This document shows, piece by piece, positions 26,678 through 34,503 of a stretch of 64,000 nucleotides of DNA. Origin of the DNA: OLB6 sp964620125. Its GTDB lineage: Bacteria; Bacteroidota; Ignavibacteria; Kapaibacteriales; Kapaibacteriaceae. A program made the position numbers and the translations under genes. Location: the NCBI GenBank assembly GCA_964620125.1, contig CAZUGQ010000009.1, positions 1-64,000 of the forward strand, in the 5' to 3' direction. The notes beneath the pieces were generated by a model. The model had not been told where the DNA came from and ran no database searches. It worked only from the letters and a program-made list of their open reading frames with translations. Numbering within the stretch: position 1 is the stretch's first letter; the number at the start of each line of letters is the position of its first letter.

Positions 26678-27061
26678 ATGGCAAACTCATTCGAAGTAAC
26701 CGGCACAGTCCACGCAATCATGGACACGACTCAAATCAGCGATACCTTCAAGAAGCGCGAGTTCGTTCTGGAAATTGCCGATGGCAACTACCCACAGCAT
26801 GTGAAGTTTCAGGTTGTGCAAGACAAAACGGCCTTGCTGGACAACTTCAAGGTTGGCCAACCTGTAAAGGTGTTGTTCAACCTAAAGGGTCGGCCATACC
26901 AACGCAAGGACGGCACGACCGATTATTGGTTGAACCTTGACTGCTGGCGTATGGAGCCGGTACAAGCAGGTTCTACTGGAGTCGGGGATACCGACTATAG
27001 TCAGATTCAGCCAGCGGTGTCGACGATGCCAAAGGACGACTTTGATGACGTGCCGTTCTAA
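26678..27061 (+). CDS. DUF3127 protein with an SSB-like acidic C-terminal tip
   Basis: A 127-residue protein of the DUF3127 family, typical of Bacteroidota. The conserved part (EVTGTVHAIMDTTQISDTFK to DYWLNLDCWRME, residues 5-90) has a beta-barrel, OB-fold-like pattern with the characteristic SDTFKKREFVLE stretch. A flexible segment of about 25 residues then ends in DDFDDVPF. This closely resembles the DDDIPF tip with which single-stranded-DNA-binding proteins recruit repair and replication partners. A role in binding DNA or RNA is therefore inferred, not shown. The start ATG follows a tandem array; no strong Shine-Dalgarno is visible. Confidence 0.82.
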   Translation: MANSFEVTGTVHAIMDTTQISDTFKKREFVLEIADGNYPQHVKFQVVQDKTALLDNFKVGQPVKVLFNLKGRPYQRKDGTTDYWLNLDCWRMEPVQAGSTGVGDTDYSQIQPAVSTMPKDDFDDVPF

Positions 27062-27169
27062 CATTCGTAGCACCATTGATGGGCTTCCGTTAGCGCATCA
27101 ACCTGCAGTTGCATGTTACCCACCATGCAGTGTAGAACACGTGCAATCACATTTTTTTGACGCTTCTGC

Positions 27170-27397
27170 ATGAGCTTACCCGGCAAGGAATGTGCCTACA
27201 GTTTCGCCGATCTTTTCATGCTTGCTCGCAAGCGCACGTGGACTGAGGAAGAGCGCGCCTACTTTGCAGCCCTCGACCAGACCGATCGCAACCACGTGGT
27301 GCGGCAGCTTGCTGCCGAAGCCGGCAACGTGGTAACCGAGGACAAGATTGGTTCAGATGGAACCGTGTATACCGCATTCTGGGTTGACGTGCCATAA
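27170..27397 (+). CDS. Small protein of unknown function (75 residues)
   Basis: ATG 27170 opens a 75-residue soluble protein (MSLPGKECAYSFADLF). It is mixed alpha/beta in composition, with a helical stretch (LARKRTWTEEERAYFAALDQ) followed by an acidic region and a C-terminal strand (GTVYTAFWVDVP). No signal peptide, membrane helix or metal motif. I do not recognise a family. Codon usage matches the neighbours and no competing frame is convincing. It lies between the DUF3127 gene and katG, 108 and 82 bases away. Confidence 0.6.
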   Translation: MSLPGKECAYSFADLFMLARKRTWTEEERAYFAALDQTDRNHVVRQLAAEAGNVVTEDKIGSDGTVYTAFWVDVP

Positions 27398-27479
27398 CCG
27401 CGTGCCAACTGTCACCATGCGTCGATGTGTGTTTGGCTAGTTTCGCGCGGTTTCACCACAATAATCGCGGAGACTTGTT

Positions 27480-29668
27480 ATGGATAACGGACAGAATTCG
27501 AAGAACGGCTCACGNNNNNNNNNNTCCCAGTTGCGGGAGGAGGCACACAGAACGAAGACTGGTGGCCGACCCGCCTGAAGCTGGAATTGCTTGCTCAGCA
27601 CTCGGAAAAAACCAATCCTCTTGGAGAGGACTTCAATTACGCAGAAGAGTTCAAAAAACTCGACTACTGGGCGTTGAAGAAGGATCTTGCAGAACTCATG
27701 ACCTCATCACAGGACTGGTGGCCAGCCGACTTTGGCCACTATGGAGGTCTCATGATTCGCATGGCGTGGCATGCGGCAGGCACGTATCGTACAGGCGACG
27801 GTCGTGGAGGGGGGGGACGTGGACAGCAAAGGTTTGCGCCGCTCAACAGCTGGCCCGATAACACCAACCTTGATAAAGCACGCCGCCTGCTGTGGCCCAT
27901 CAAGCAGAAATATGGTCAGCAGATTTCTTGGGCCGACCTCATGATCCTTGCTGGCAACGTGGCGCTGGAGTCGATGGGTTTCAAAACCTTTGGTTTTGGC
28001 GGCGGACGCGAGGACGTTTGGGAGCCTGACCAGGACGTGTATTGGGGATCAGAAAAGACATGGCTTGACGATAAACGGCATACTGCCGACAGAAAATTGG
28101 AAAACCCGTTGGCTGCGGTGCAGATGGGCCTTATCTACGTGAATCCCGAAGGTCCAAACGCAGTGCCCGATCCAGTTGCAGCTGCACACGACATTCGCGA
28201 AACGTTCAAGCGCATGGCCATGAACGATGAAGAGACGGTAGCACTTATCGCTGGAGGCCATTCTTTTGGCAAGGCTCATGGTGCAGCACCCGTTTCGCAC
28301 GTTGGTCCTGAACCCGAAGCTGAAGGGCTCGCTGCGCAAGGTCTTGGATGGCACAACACGTACAGGTCTGGCAAGGGTCCCGACGCGATCACCAGCGGTA
28401 TCGAAGTCACATGGTCCAACACGCCAGCACAGTGGGGGCACAGCTTCTTCCAGAACCTCTTTGGCTACGAATACGAGCTTACCAAAAGTCCGGCCGGTGC
28501 TCATCAGTGGGTAGCAAAAGGAGCTGAGTTAACCGTGCCCGATGCCTTTGATGCCTCGAAGAAACACCTTCCTACGATGCTTACAACGGATCTCTCTTTG
28601 AAGATGGATCCAGCCTACGAAAAGATATCGCGCCGATTCCTCGAGCATCCCGAAGAGTTTGCTGATGCTTTTGCACGTGCATGGTTCAAGCTTACGCACC
28701 GCGACATGGGTCCGCGCTCGCGCTACCTGGGTCCGGAAGTGCCAGCAGAAGAGCTGATCTGGCAGGACCCCATACCCGCTGCTACCCACCCGTTGATCGG
28801 TGAGGAGGATATTGCCAACCTGAAGGCAAGTATTCTCGCTAGTGGTTTGTCGGTGTCCGAACTCGTGTCCACAGCCTGGGCATCTGCCTCCACATTCCGC
28901 GGCTCCGACAAAAGGGGGGGGGCAAATGGAGCCCGCATCCGTCTTGCTCCGCAGAGGAATTGGGAAGTAAACCAACCCGCTCAACTTGCCAGAGTGCTGG
29001 AAACGCTCACGAGCATACAAGTGGAATTCAACGCGATGCATGTTGGTGGAGCGCAGGTAAGCCTGGCCGACCTCATCGTGCTTGGTGGATGTGCTGCTAT
29101 TGAGAAGGCTGCCGCTGATGCCGGCCATACCATACAAGTGCCGTTCACACCAGGGCGCACAGATGCAACGCAAGAACAAACAGATGTAGAGTCGTTTGCG
29201 GTTCTCGAACCGTATGCCGACGGCTTCCGCAACTATCTGAAGGGAGGCATCGGTATTCCTGCCGAGGTTCTGCTCCTTGATAAGGCTCAGTTGCTCACGT
29301 TAACTGCTCCCGAAATGACGGTACTTGTGGGCGGCATGCGCGTTCTTGGAACCAATGTTGGAGGTTCACGGCATGGCGTTCTAACCACACGTGTTGGGCA
29401 GCTCACCAACGACTTCTTTGTGAATCTTCTCGATATGTCAACGGCATGGAGCGGGGCTGCCGATGCCAATGAGTTTACCGGCACTGATCGAAAGACGGGT
29501 GATGTTCGGTGGTCTGGCACCCGAGTTGACCTTGTGTTTGGATCCAACTCCATCCTGCGCGCGCTTGCCGAAGTTTACGCCAGCGCTGATGGAGAAAAGA
29601 AGTTTGTCAACGACTTTGTGGCTGCGTGGAACAAGGTGATGAACCTGGATCGGTTCGACGTAGCGTAA
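27480..29668 (+). CDS. katG: Catalase-peroxidase KatG, interrupted by a short assembly gap
   Basis: A bifunctional haem enzyme that destroys hydrogen peroxide. ATG 27480 gives MDNGQNSKNGSR, then 10 N, then PVAGGGTQNEDWW in another frame; both sides match KatG, so the frame change is due to the gap size. The distal haem site is RMAWHAAGTYR, the proximal histidine lies in GGHSFGKAHGA, and the Trp-Tyr-Met crosslink residues are available (MAWH, LIYVNPEGP, and the Met of RMAMNDEE). The second, degenerate peroxidase domain follows to YASADGEKKF. Length is about 729 residues, as expected. G runs of 8 (27809-27816) and 9 (28914-28922) lie in conserved Gly-rich stretches. A terminator follows. Confidence 0.95.
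27515..27524. other. Assembly gap (10 N) near the start of katG
   Basis: Ten N between the N-terminal codons and the conserved PVAGGGTQNEDWW segment. The two sides are out of frame as written. Most KatG proteins have a Cys-Pro segment here, so the missing stretch is probably longer than ten bases. Confidence 0.97.
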
Positions 29669-29738
29669 TTGAGCTAATTAGATTCTCGCATTTGGTGTGA
29701 GCCAATAGAGCTCATGCGGCTGCTAAGAATACATGGCA

Positions 29739-29785
29739 TCGGGTCGTGATCCATTGTTTGTGAGGTCACGACCCGAAGTATTTTT
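29739..29785 (+). terminator. Rho-independent terminator after katG
   Basis: A perfect 11-bp stem, TCGGGTCGTGA (29739-29749) with TCACGACCCGA (29766-29776), a 16-base loop, then AGTATTTTT. It lies 71 bases after the katG stop and just before the DUF486 gene. Confidence 0.75.
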
Positions 29786-29789
29786 CAGC

Positions 29790-30158
29790 ATGAATACCAT
29801 CAGTGTTTTCGTGCAAACGGTGGGGTTACTCGTCCTTTCGAATGTTTTCATGACGTTCGCGTGGTATGCCCACCTAAAGGAACTCAACAACCGACCATGG
29901 ATCGTAGCGGCGTTACTCAGCTGGGCCGTGGCCTTGTTTGAGTATTTGCTGCAAGTGCCAGCCAACCGCATCGGGTATGGCACATTCTCTCTGGGACAGT
30001 TGAAGATCCTACAGGAGGTGATCACTCTTTGTGTGTTTGTGCCCTTCTCCATCTTTTACATGCGGCAGCCATTCAGACTTGATTACGTTTGGGCCGGACT
30101 ATGCATTCTCGGCGCCGTTTATTTCATGTTTCGAGGAGCTGGAGCAGGAACTCCCTGA
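29790..30158 (+). CDS. DUF486 (DMT-like) small membrane protein
   Basis: A 122-residue protein with four predicted transmembrane helices (TVGLLVLSNVFMTFAWY; WIVAALLSWAVALFEYLL; ILQEVITLCVFVPFSIFY; YVWAGLCILGAVYFMF). The motifs AWYAHLK and EYLLQVPANRIGYG and the length fit the DUF486 family, distant relatives of drug/metabolite transporters. Its substrate is not known. ATG 29790 is chosen; upstream codons in the frame belong to the katG terminator. Confidence 0.85.
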   Translation: MNTISVFVQTVGLLVLSNVFMTFAWYAHLKELNNRPWIVAALLSWAVALFEYLLQVPANRIGYGTFSLGQLKILQEVITLCVFVPFSIFYMRQPFRLDYVWAGLCILGAVYFMFRGAGAGTP

Positions 30159-30244
30159 TTTTCTTTGGGAACAACCTGATGATGTTCCGATGATATTTGC
30201 AGGGTTGGATCTATACATTTTCCACTTATACATGGAGCTGCACG

Positions 30245-31048
30245 ATGGAATACGTGAAGGCAAACGTGCATGCCAAGGGGAGCCACTTAATTTTCAACTG
30301 CATTCCGTCTCGTGGAACGGAGCATGACTGGTTATTCGATGCTGCCGTTGGTGCGGGCATCGCTGCAGTTTCCAAGGTTCCACCAGCAGTGGATCTACGA
30401 GCGAAGTGGTGGGCCATCGGCAATCAGAAAGACACTGGAAGCTGCGTTGGATGGGCCACGGCTGACTCCGTTCTGCGCTGGCACTTTGTAAAAGCTAGAA
30501 AGCTCACGACAAAGGAACTTCTCTCCGTGCGATTTGTTTGGATGTCGTCGAAAGAAACAGATATCTACGTGTCGTATCCAAGCACATTTATCGAAGAGGA
30601 AGGCACAAGCCTAAAAGCTGCACTCGACATATGCAGAAAGTATGGTATTGTACCCGAGAGTGTGCTGCCGTTCGAAGGAGCATCTTTGTATCGGGGTACG
30701 GCAAAGACGCTGTTTGCAACCGCGGCAAGAAGAAAAATCAGCAGCTACTTCAATCTTGGAACCAAGGTTGCCGATTGGCGAAGGTGGATTGCTACGAACG
30801 GGCCGATCCTAACTCGCTTGAACGTTGATGATACATTCATGCAAGCCACAGAAACTGCCGGCAAGCTCTCAGCCTATGATCCTGCGTCGGCAGGGGGCGG
30901 TCATGCCGTAGCACTCGTGGGGTACACGCTCAAACACTTTATTGTGCGGAACAGTTGGGGAACGGACTGGGGCGATGGTGGATTTGCCTATGCATCTAAC
31001 GAATATGCTGCGGCCGCCTTTACTGAGGCGTATGGAGTGGTAGTCTAG
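30245..31048 (+). CDS. Papain-like (C1A) cysteine protease without signal peptide
   Basis: A 267-residue C1A peptidase. The active-site Cys is in NQKDTGSCVGWAT (with the oxyanion Gln), the His in GGGHAVALVGY and the Asn in VRNSWGTDWGDGGFAY, so all catalytic residues are present. Residues 1-45 form only a short leader (MEYVKANVHAKGSHLIFN) instead of a propeptide, and there is no signal peptide, so the enzyme appears to be cytosolic. ATG 30245 has GGAG eight bases before. Bacterial C1A proteases of this short form are often phage- or effector-linked, but nothing around it supports that here. It is followed at once by a decayed DUF2652 gene. Confidence 0.85.
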   Translation: MEYVKANVHAKGSHLIFNCIPSRGTEHDWLFDAAVGAGIAAVSKVPPAVDLRAKWWAIGNQKDTGSCVGWATADSVLRWHFVKARKLTTKELLSVRFVWMSSKETDIYVSYPSTFIEEEGTSLKAALDICRKYGIVPESVLPFEGASLYRGTAKTLFATAARRKISSYFNLGTKVADWRRWIATNGPILTRLNVDDTFMQATETAGKLSAYDPASAGGGHAVALVGYTLKHFIVRNSWGTDWGDGGFAYASNEYAAAAFTEAYGVVV

Positions 31049-31423
31049 GATGCTGAAGAAGAGAAACAACAGCAAATCCAAAAATGCCACCCAAGTCATG
31101 CAGCAGCAAACTGAATGTACGTGCATGGCGTGCTAGCTCATACACACACTCGACCTCAAGTTCATTGTCCACCACGGCGAGTTTGTAGTCCAAAAAGTCT
31201 TCGGCAACACGAACCTGCTCGGCAATGACGTTAACCTTCTTCACCGACTGCTCAAGAACAACGTAACTCCACAAACCGGATGGAAAGCTTACACCCTTCT
31301 CACCTAACAGACAGCCGAGAGATTCAAAATCAATCCAGGCTCGTTACACCGTTAACGGAATCGTACGAACACCTTGGCGATATCCAGACCTTTTCTATAG
31401 AAATGAAGAAGGTTGAAGAGTAG
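31049..31423 (+). pseudogene. Decayed DUF2652-family gene (C-terminal two thirds)
   Basis: Translation of the plus strand shows a recognisable DUF2652 protein broken by stops. In one frame CTCMAC is followed by a TAG (31134-31136), then LIHTLDLKFIVHHGEFVVQK, VFGNTNLLGNDVNLLHRLLK and NNVTPQTGWKAYTLLT, then a TAA (31305-31307) and QTAERFKINPGS. The end, VTPLTESYEHLGDIQTFSIE, lies in a different frame and closes at TAG 31421-31423. The CxCxAC, LDLKFIVHHG, HRLLKN and TESYEHLG blocks follow family order. The N-terminal third is missing, the junction being right after the protease stop. At least two nonsense changes and one frameshift make a functional protein unlikely unless these are sequencing errors. 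The family has no firm function; a cyclase-like fold has been suggested. Confidence 0.72.
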
Positions 31424-31432
31424 TTCGCAACC

Positions 31433-32014
31433 GTGCCCAATCCCCTTGCCATCCTTCCGCTCACTCCAGACCGATGGTCAGATTTCGAGGCCATTTTCAT
31501 GGCCAAGGGGTGCAGCATAGCACGCAGTTGCTGGTGTGTCTACTACCGGCATCGTGGCGCCGGTGTTCCTGTACCCGCCGGAAGCACCCGTGCGCAGGAG
31601 AACAAGGCTGAATTCAAAGAGCTGGTTGATAGTGGTGCTATGCCGGGCCTTATCGGTTATCGTGATGGCGTACCGGTCGGCTGGGTAAGCGTTGGTCCAC
31701 GCAAGGAGTTCCTCAAACTCGAGCGTTCGCCCGTGATGAAACCAGTCGACGAGCTGCCGGTGTGGTCCATCATCTGTTTTGTGGTCCCCGCCGCCTACCG
31801 CTCCCAAGGCGTCGCCGCCGCCTTGCTCGATGGTGCTGTAGAATTTTCTCGGAGCAATGGGGCTTTGGCCGTGGAAGGATATCCGATTGACAAGCCGAAG
31901 CGCTCGAACGATGAGTTCATGTGGTTTGGCGCGAAGTCGATGTTCGACCGTGCGGGATTTGTTGAGGTAGCGCGGCGCAAACCGCAAAGGCCGGTGATGC
32001 GTTTGCTGTTTTAG
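31433..32014 (+). CDS. GNAT-family N-acetyltransferase
   Basis: A 193-residue acyl-CoA transferase of the GNAT fold. The acetyl-CoA loop is VPAAYRSQGVAAALLDGAVE (R/Q-x2-G-x-A/G type), preceded by the core strands GLIGYRDGVPVGWVSVGPR and followed by the C-terminal strand MFDRAGFVEVARR. The substrate is unknown. GTG 31433 is used as start, giving the usual MPNPLAILPLTPDRWSDFE opening; it lies 9 bases after the DUF2652 remnant. The VOC gene follows after 33 bases on the same strand. Confidence 0.85.
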   Translation: MPNPLAILPLTPDRWSDFEAIFMAKGCSIARSCWCVYYRHRGAGVPVPAGSTRAQENKAEFKELVDSGAMPGLIGYRDGVPVGWVSVGPRKEFLKLERSPVMKPVDELPVWSIICFVVPAAYRSQGVAAALLDGAVEFSRSNGALAVEGYPIDKPKRSNDEFMWFGAKSMFDRAGFVEVARRKPQRPVMRLLF

Positions 32015-32047
32015 GCGATGTTTGCCCATCACAACTGGAACAACATC

Positions 32048-32419
32048 ATGCAACTAGGTGCCTTTTCCATCAGCCTTGCCGTGAAGAACATCGAAGCTTC
32101 GCTGGAATTCTATCAGAAGCTCGGCTTCCAGACCATGGGCGGCGACATCAGTCAGAAGTGGCTCATCCTAAAAAACGGCAGTACCATCATCGGTCTGTTC
32201 GAAGGGATGTTCGACAAAAACATGCTAACGTTCAACCCCGGATGGAACCAGGATGCTCAGGAAGTAAACCCGTTCACCGACGTACGAGAATTACAGCACT
32301 CGCTGAAAGCCAGTGGCGTGAGTCTGACTTCGGAGGCCGACGAGACTACAACGGGTCCGGCGCACATCACCATGGTTGATCCCGACGGCAATCCAATCCT
32401 TATCGACCAGCATCGCTAG
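32048..32419 (+). CDS. VOC-family (glyoxalase/dioxygenase-like) protein
   Basis: A 123-residue single vicinal-oxygen-chelate module pair: ISLAVKNIEASLEFYQKLGF opens the fold and AHITMVDPDGNPILIDQH closes it. Such proteins bind metals or sequester or modify small compounds; the activity cannot be named from sequence. ATG 32048 is chosen over an upstream ATG at 32018 because family members begin just before the first strand. It shares orientation and a short spacer with the GNAT gene. Confidence 0.83.
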   Translation: MQLGAFSISLAVKNIEASLEFYQKLGFQTMGGDISQKWLILKNGSTIIGLFEGMFDKNMLTFNPGWNQDAQEVNPFTDVRELQHSLKASGVSLTSEADETTTGPAHITMVDPDGNPILIDQHR

Positions 32420-32425
32420 TGCGCA

Positions 32426-32495
32426 AGCCAATTGGCTAGAATCGCGGTGATCGGTGCCATCCCAGTGCGATGGTCACTGGGTGCCAATAGTTTTT
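32426..32495 (+). terminator. Palindrome and probable terminator after the VOC gene
   Basis: AGCCAATTGGCT (32426-32437) is a perfect 12-base palindrome 7 bases after the VOC stop. Further on CCCAGTG (32461-32467) pairs with CACTGGG (32475-32481) around a 7-base loop, and TTTTT follows at 32491-32495. The T-tract is 9 bases from the stem, so termination efficiency is uncertain. Confidence 0.45.
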
Positions 32496-32541
32496 AGGTT
32501 TGGCCACAACCGGATACCTACCATTTTGCTCTGGAGGCTCT

Positions 32542-33099
32542 ATGTCCAGTTCCTTGAACCGGATGGCTTCTGTTCTGGCGCGCAATTGGTGGCTGCTTCT
32601 TCTGCGGGGCCTTGCCGCCATAACCTTTGGCATACTCACCTGGATGCAGCCTGGCATCTCGCTCACTGCCTTGGTGCTGCTGTTTGGAGCGTACGCTATG
32701 ACGGATGGGATTTTCTCCATCTGGGGCGTGGCGGCAACTTGGAGTACCAACGACGACCGGTGGCTGCTGCTGCTCAAGGGTCTGCTTAGCATCGGATTTG
32801 CCATGATGACCTTCATGGCGCCGGCCATAACCGCACTTGTTTTGCTGTTCTACATCGCTGCGTGGGCCATTGCCACGGGCGTTTTGGAGATTGTGGCTGC
32901 AATCCAGTTGCGGAAGGAGATCGAAGGTGAATGGCTTTGGGTTCTATCTGGCCTGGCATCAGTGGTCTTTGGTGCATTACTCCTAGCTGCTCCCGGTCCC
33001 GGTGCACTAACGGTGGTCTGGCTTATCGGCACCTATGCAGTGGTGGTGGGACTCATGCTCCTGATGCTGGCGTTCCGTGTAAAGAAGCTTGCAGCGTAA
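32542..33099 (+). CDS. HdeD-family (DUF308) membrane protein
   Basis: A 185-residue protein with six predicted membrane helices in three pairs, for example WWLLLLRGLAAITFGILTW, LTALVLLFGAYAMTDGIFSI and WLLLLKGLLSIGFAMMTF. This repeated pattern is that of HdeD, linked to acid resistance in enterobacteria; in other phyla its role is unproven. ATG 32542 follows a GGAGG Shine-Dalgarno by six bases, which decides the start against the upstream ATG at 32500. It sits within a run of stress-related genes. Confidence 0.86.
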   Translation: MSSSLNRMASVLARNWWLLLLRGLAAITFGILTWMQPGISLTALVLLFGAYAMTDGIFSIWGVAATWSTNDDRWLLLLKGLLSIGFAMMTFMAPAITALVLLFYIAAWAIATGVLEIVAAIQLRKEIEGEWLWVLSGLASVVFGALLLAAPGPGALTVVWLIGTYAVVVGLMLLMLAFRVKKLAA

Positions 33100-33146
33100 C
33101 CAGAACACACCAGTCTAATACCAGGCACTAGTTCGTACTTTTTACA

Positions 33147-34157
33147 ATGCGAGCCGTTTTTCATGCAGCCTACGCATCTCCAGACCTTCTCGAGGTTCGG
33201 GAGTTGCCTCGGCCTGTGCCAGCATCTAACGAAGTGCTTGCACGTGTGCACTATGCCTCCGTTCACCCGGACATCTGGCACACCGTGCATGGCATACCAT
33301 ACGTTCTGCGCCTCATGGGTGGAGGCTTGCGGAAACCAAAGCCCCCTATCCCAGGAATCGACTTTGCTGGCGAAGTGGTGCAGGTGGGGGAGAACGTTAC
33401 GCGGTTCGGTATCGGAGATCGAGTGTTTGGCGAAACGGTGTCTATGCAATGGAAGAATGGCGGCACGTATGCCGAATACGTGGCCGTCCGGCAAGAAAGG
33501 ATCGAGCACGTACCCGATAATGTGACGTTGCAGCAGGCGGCCTGTGTGCCAACGTCGGGCAAGATTGCACTGCAGGGGCTGCGTGACTGTCTGGCGCTTA
33601 AGGCTGGTGACCGCCTACTCATCATCGGAGCAGGCGGAAACGTGGGATGCCCCGCCATTCAGATTGCCAAGTCCGTTGGTGTCCACGTTACCGCTGTGGA
33701 CCAACCATCAACGTTAGACATGATTAGGGGGCTTGGGGCAGACGTGGTGATCGACTACACTACGACTAACGTTACCCGCCAATCCATGAAGTACGACGCC
33801 ATCTACGATATTGCCTGTGTGTTTCCGTACGCCGCTATCAAGCGCATCCTCAAGTCCGATGGGCAATGGCTGGTGGTTGGGCATGACCACTATGGTAAGC
33901 CCGGACGAAAGGTATTCGGCAGTTTGCCGTGGGTTTTTGGTTTGATGTTCCGTTCGGTATTCGATCGCAAACTTCGCGCCAACCGCATCACCTCGGAAAC
34001 CCCCGACCGGCTGAAGGTACTGGCTGACATGCTTGCTGCCGGAACCCTTACCCCGATCGTTGACCGTGTATTCCCGATCACAGAAGTTGCCAAGGCTATC
34101 CACTATCTTGAATCGGGAGTTGCACGAGGGAAGATCTTGATATCAACTAGTTCGTAG
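33147..34157 (+). CDS. Zinc-independent MDR oxidoreductase (quinone reductase-like)
   Basis: A 336-residue medium-chain dehydrogenase/reductase. The N-terminal GroES-like domain contains ASVHPDIWHTVHG and GIDFAGEVVQVGENV. The Rossmann domain has IIGAGGNVGCPAIQIAKSVG and GADVVIDYTT. The zinc-ligand Cys and structural-zinc Cys set of alcohol dehydrogenases are absent, placing it with NAD(P)H:quinone oxidoreductase or enoyl-reductase relatives. The final segment AIHYLESGVARGKILISTS is typical. AGGGGGCT motifs lie at 33341 (minus) and 33726. The small membrane protein gene follows after 10 bases. Confidence 0.87.
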   Translation: MRAVFHAAYASPDLLEVRELPRPVPASNEVLARVHYASVHPDIWHTVHGIPYVLRLMGGGLRKPKPPIPGIDFAGEVVQVGENVTRFGIGDRVFGETVSMQWKNGGTYAEYVAVRQERIEHVPDNVTLQQAACVPTSGKIALQGLRDCLALKAGDRLLIIGAGGNVGCPAIQIAKSVGVHVTAVDQPSTLDMIRGLGADVVIDYTTTNVTRQSMKYDAIYDIACVFPYAAIKRILKSDGQWLVVGHDHYGKPGRKVFGSLPWVFGLMFRSVFDRKLRANRITSETPDRLKVLADMLAAGTLTPIVDRVFPITEVAKAIHYLESGVARGKILISTSS

Positions 34158-34167
34158 GAGCACTTCA

Positions 34168-34359
34168 ATGGGCAACGACAAGGTTGTGGTAAACAGCGAC
34201 GGTTTATGGGGCTTCACGTATTTCCTTGGCGTTATCGGTGCCTCTGTGTACTACATCCAGCAAGCAACTGGATTTTGGGAAGGCGTTCTTGGCATTGTTA
34301 AAGCACTGTTTTGGCCTGGGATGATGGTATATCGAGCAATGGAACTCATGATGATGTAA
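34168..34359 (+). CDS. Small membrane protein (63 residues)
   Basis: MGNDKVVVNSDGLWGFTY leads into a hydrophobic helix (FLGVIGASVYYIQQA), a short loop (TGFWEGVLG) and a second hydrophobic stretch (IVKALFWPGMMVYRAMEL). Similar short proteins with a Tyr-Phe-Leu-Gly, Tyr-x-Ile-Gln and Phe-Trp pattern occur widely as uncharacterised membrane proteins. AGGAG seven bases before the ATG supports translation. It lies 10 bases after the MDR gene, so they are likely co-transcribed. No function is known. Confidence 0.7.
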   Translation: MGNDKVVVNSDGLWGFTYFLGVIGASVYYIQQATGFWEGVLGIVKALFWPGMMVYRAMELMMM

Positions 34360-34451
34360 GCGGTACGGACCACCTCCAGATACCGCTAGTACAAGTATTC
34401 AGCATCAGGTGCGCACCAAGTGGCCACTCAAGGACAGGGTTTTTTGTGTAC

Positions 34452-34473
34452 TATTGTGTTACAACACACAATA
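34452..34473 (+). promoter_or_regulatory. Operator-like inverted repeat upstream of the NmrA gene
   Basis: TATTGTGT (34452-34459), six bases, ACACAATA (34466-34473), a perfect 8-bp dyad. It is flanked by GTAC at 34448-34451 and GTAC at 34477-34480. It lies 31 bases before the ATG, where a repressor would act. HxlR-type regulators often control NmrA-like and quinone-responsive genes, but no such regulator is encoded nearby. Confidence 0.5.
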
Positions 34474-34503
34474 ACAGTACCAATTCATTGTATAGGAGCG
34501 ACG

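Noticed and set aside
31020..31274. An 84-codon minus-strand frame with plausible composition
   Set aside because: It is the antisense of the DUF2652 remnant, whose plus-strand translation shows real family motifs in order. The minus frame also runs into the protease gene and has only a TTG start.
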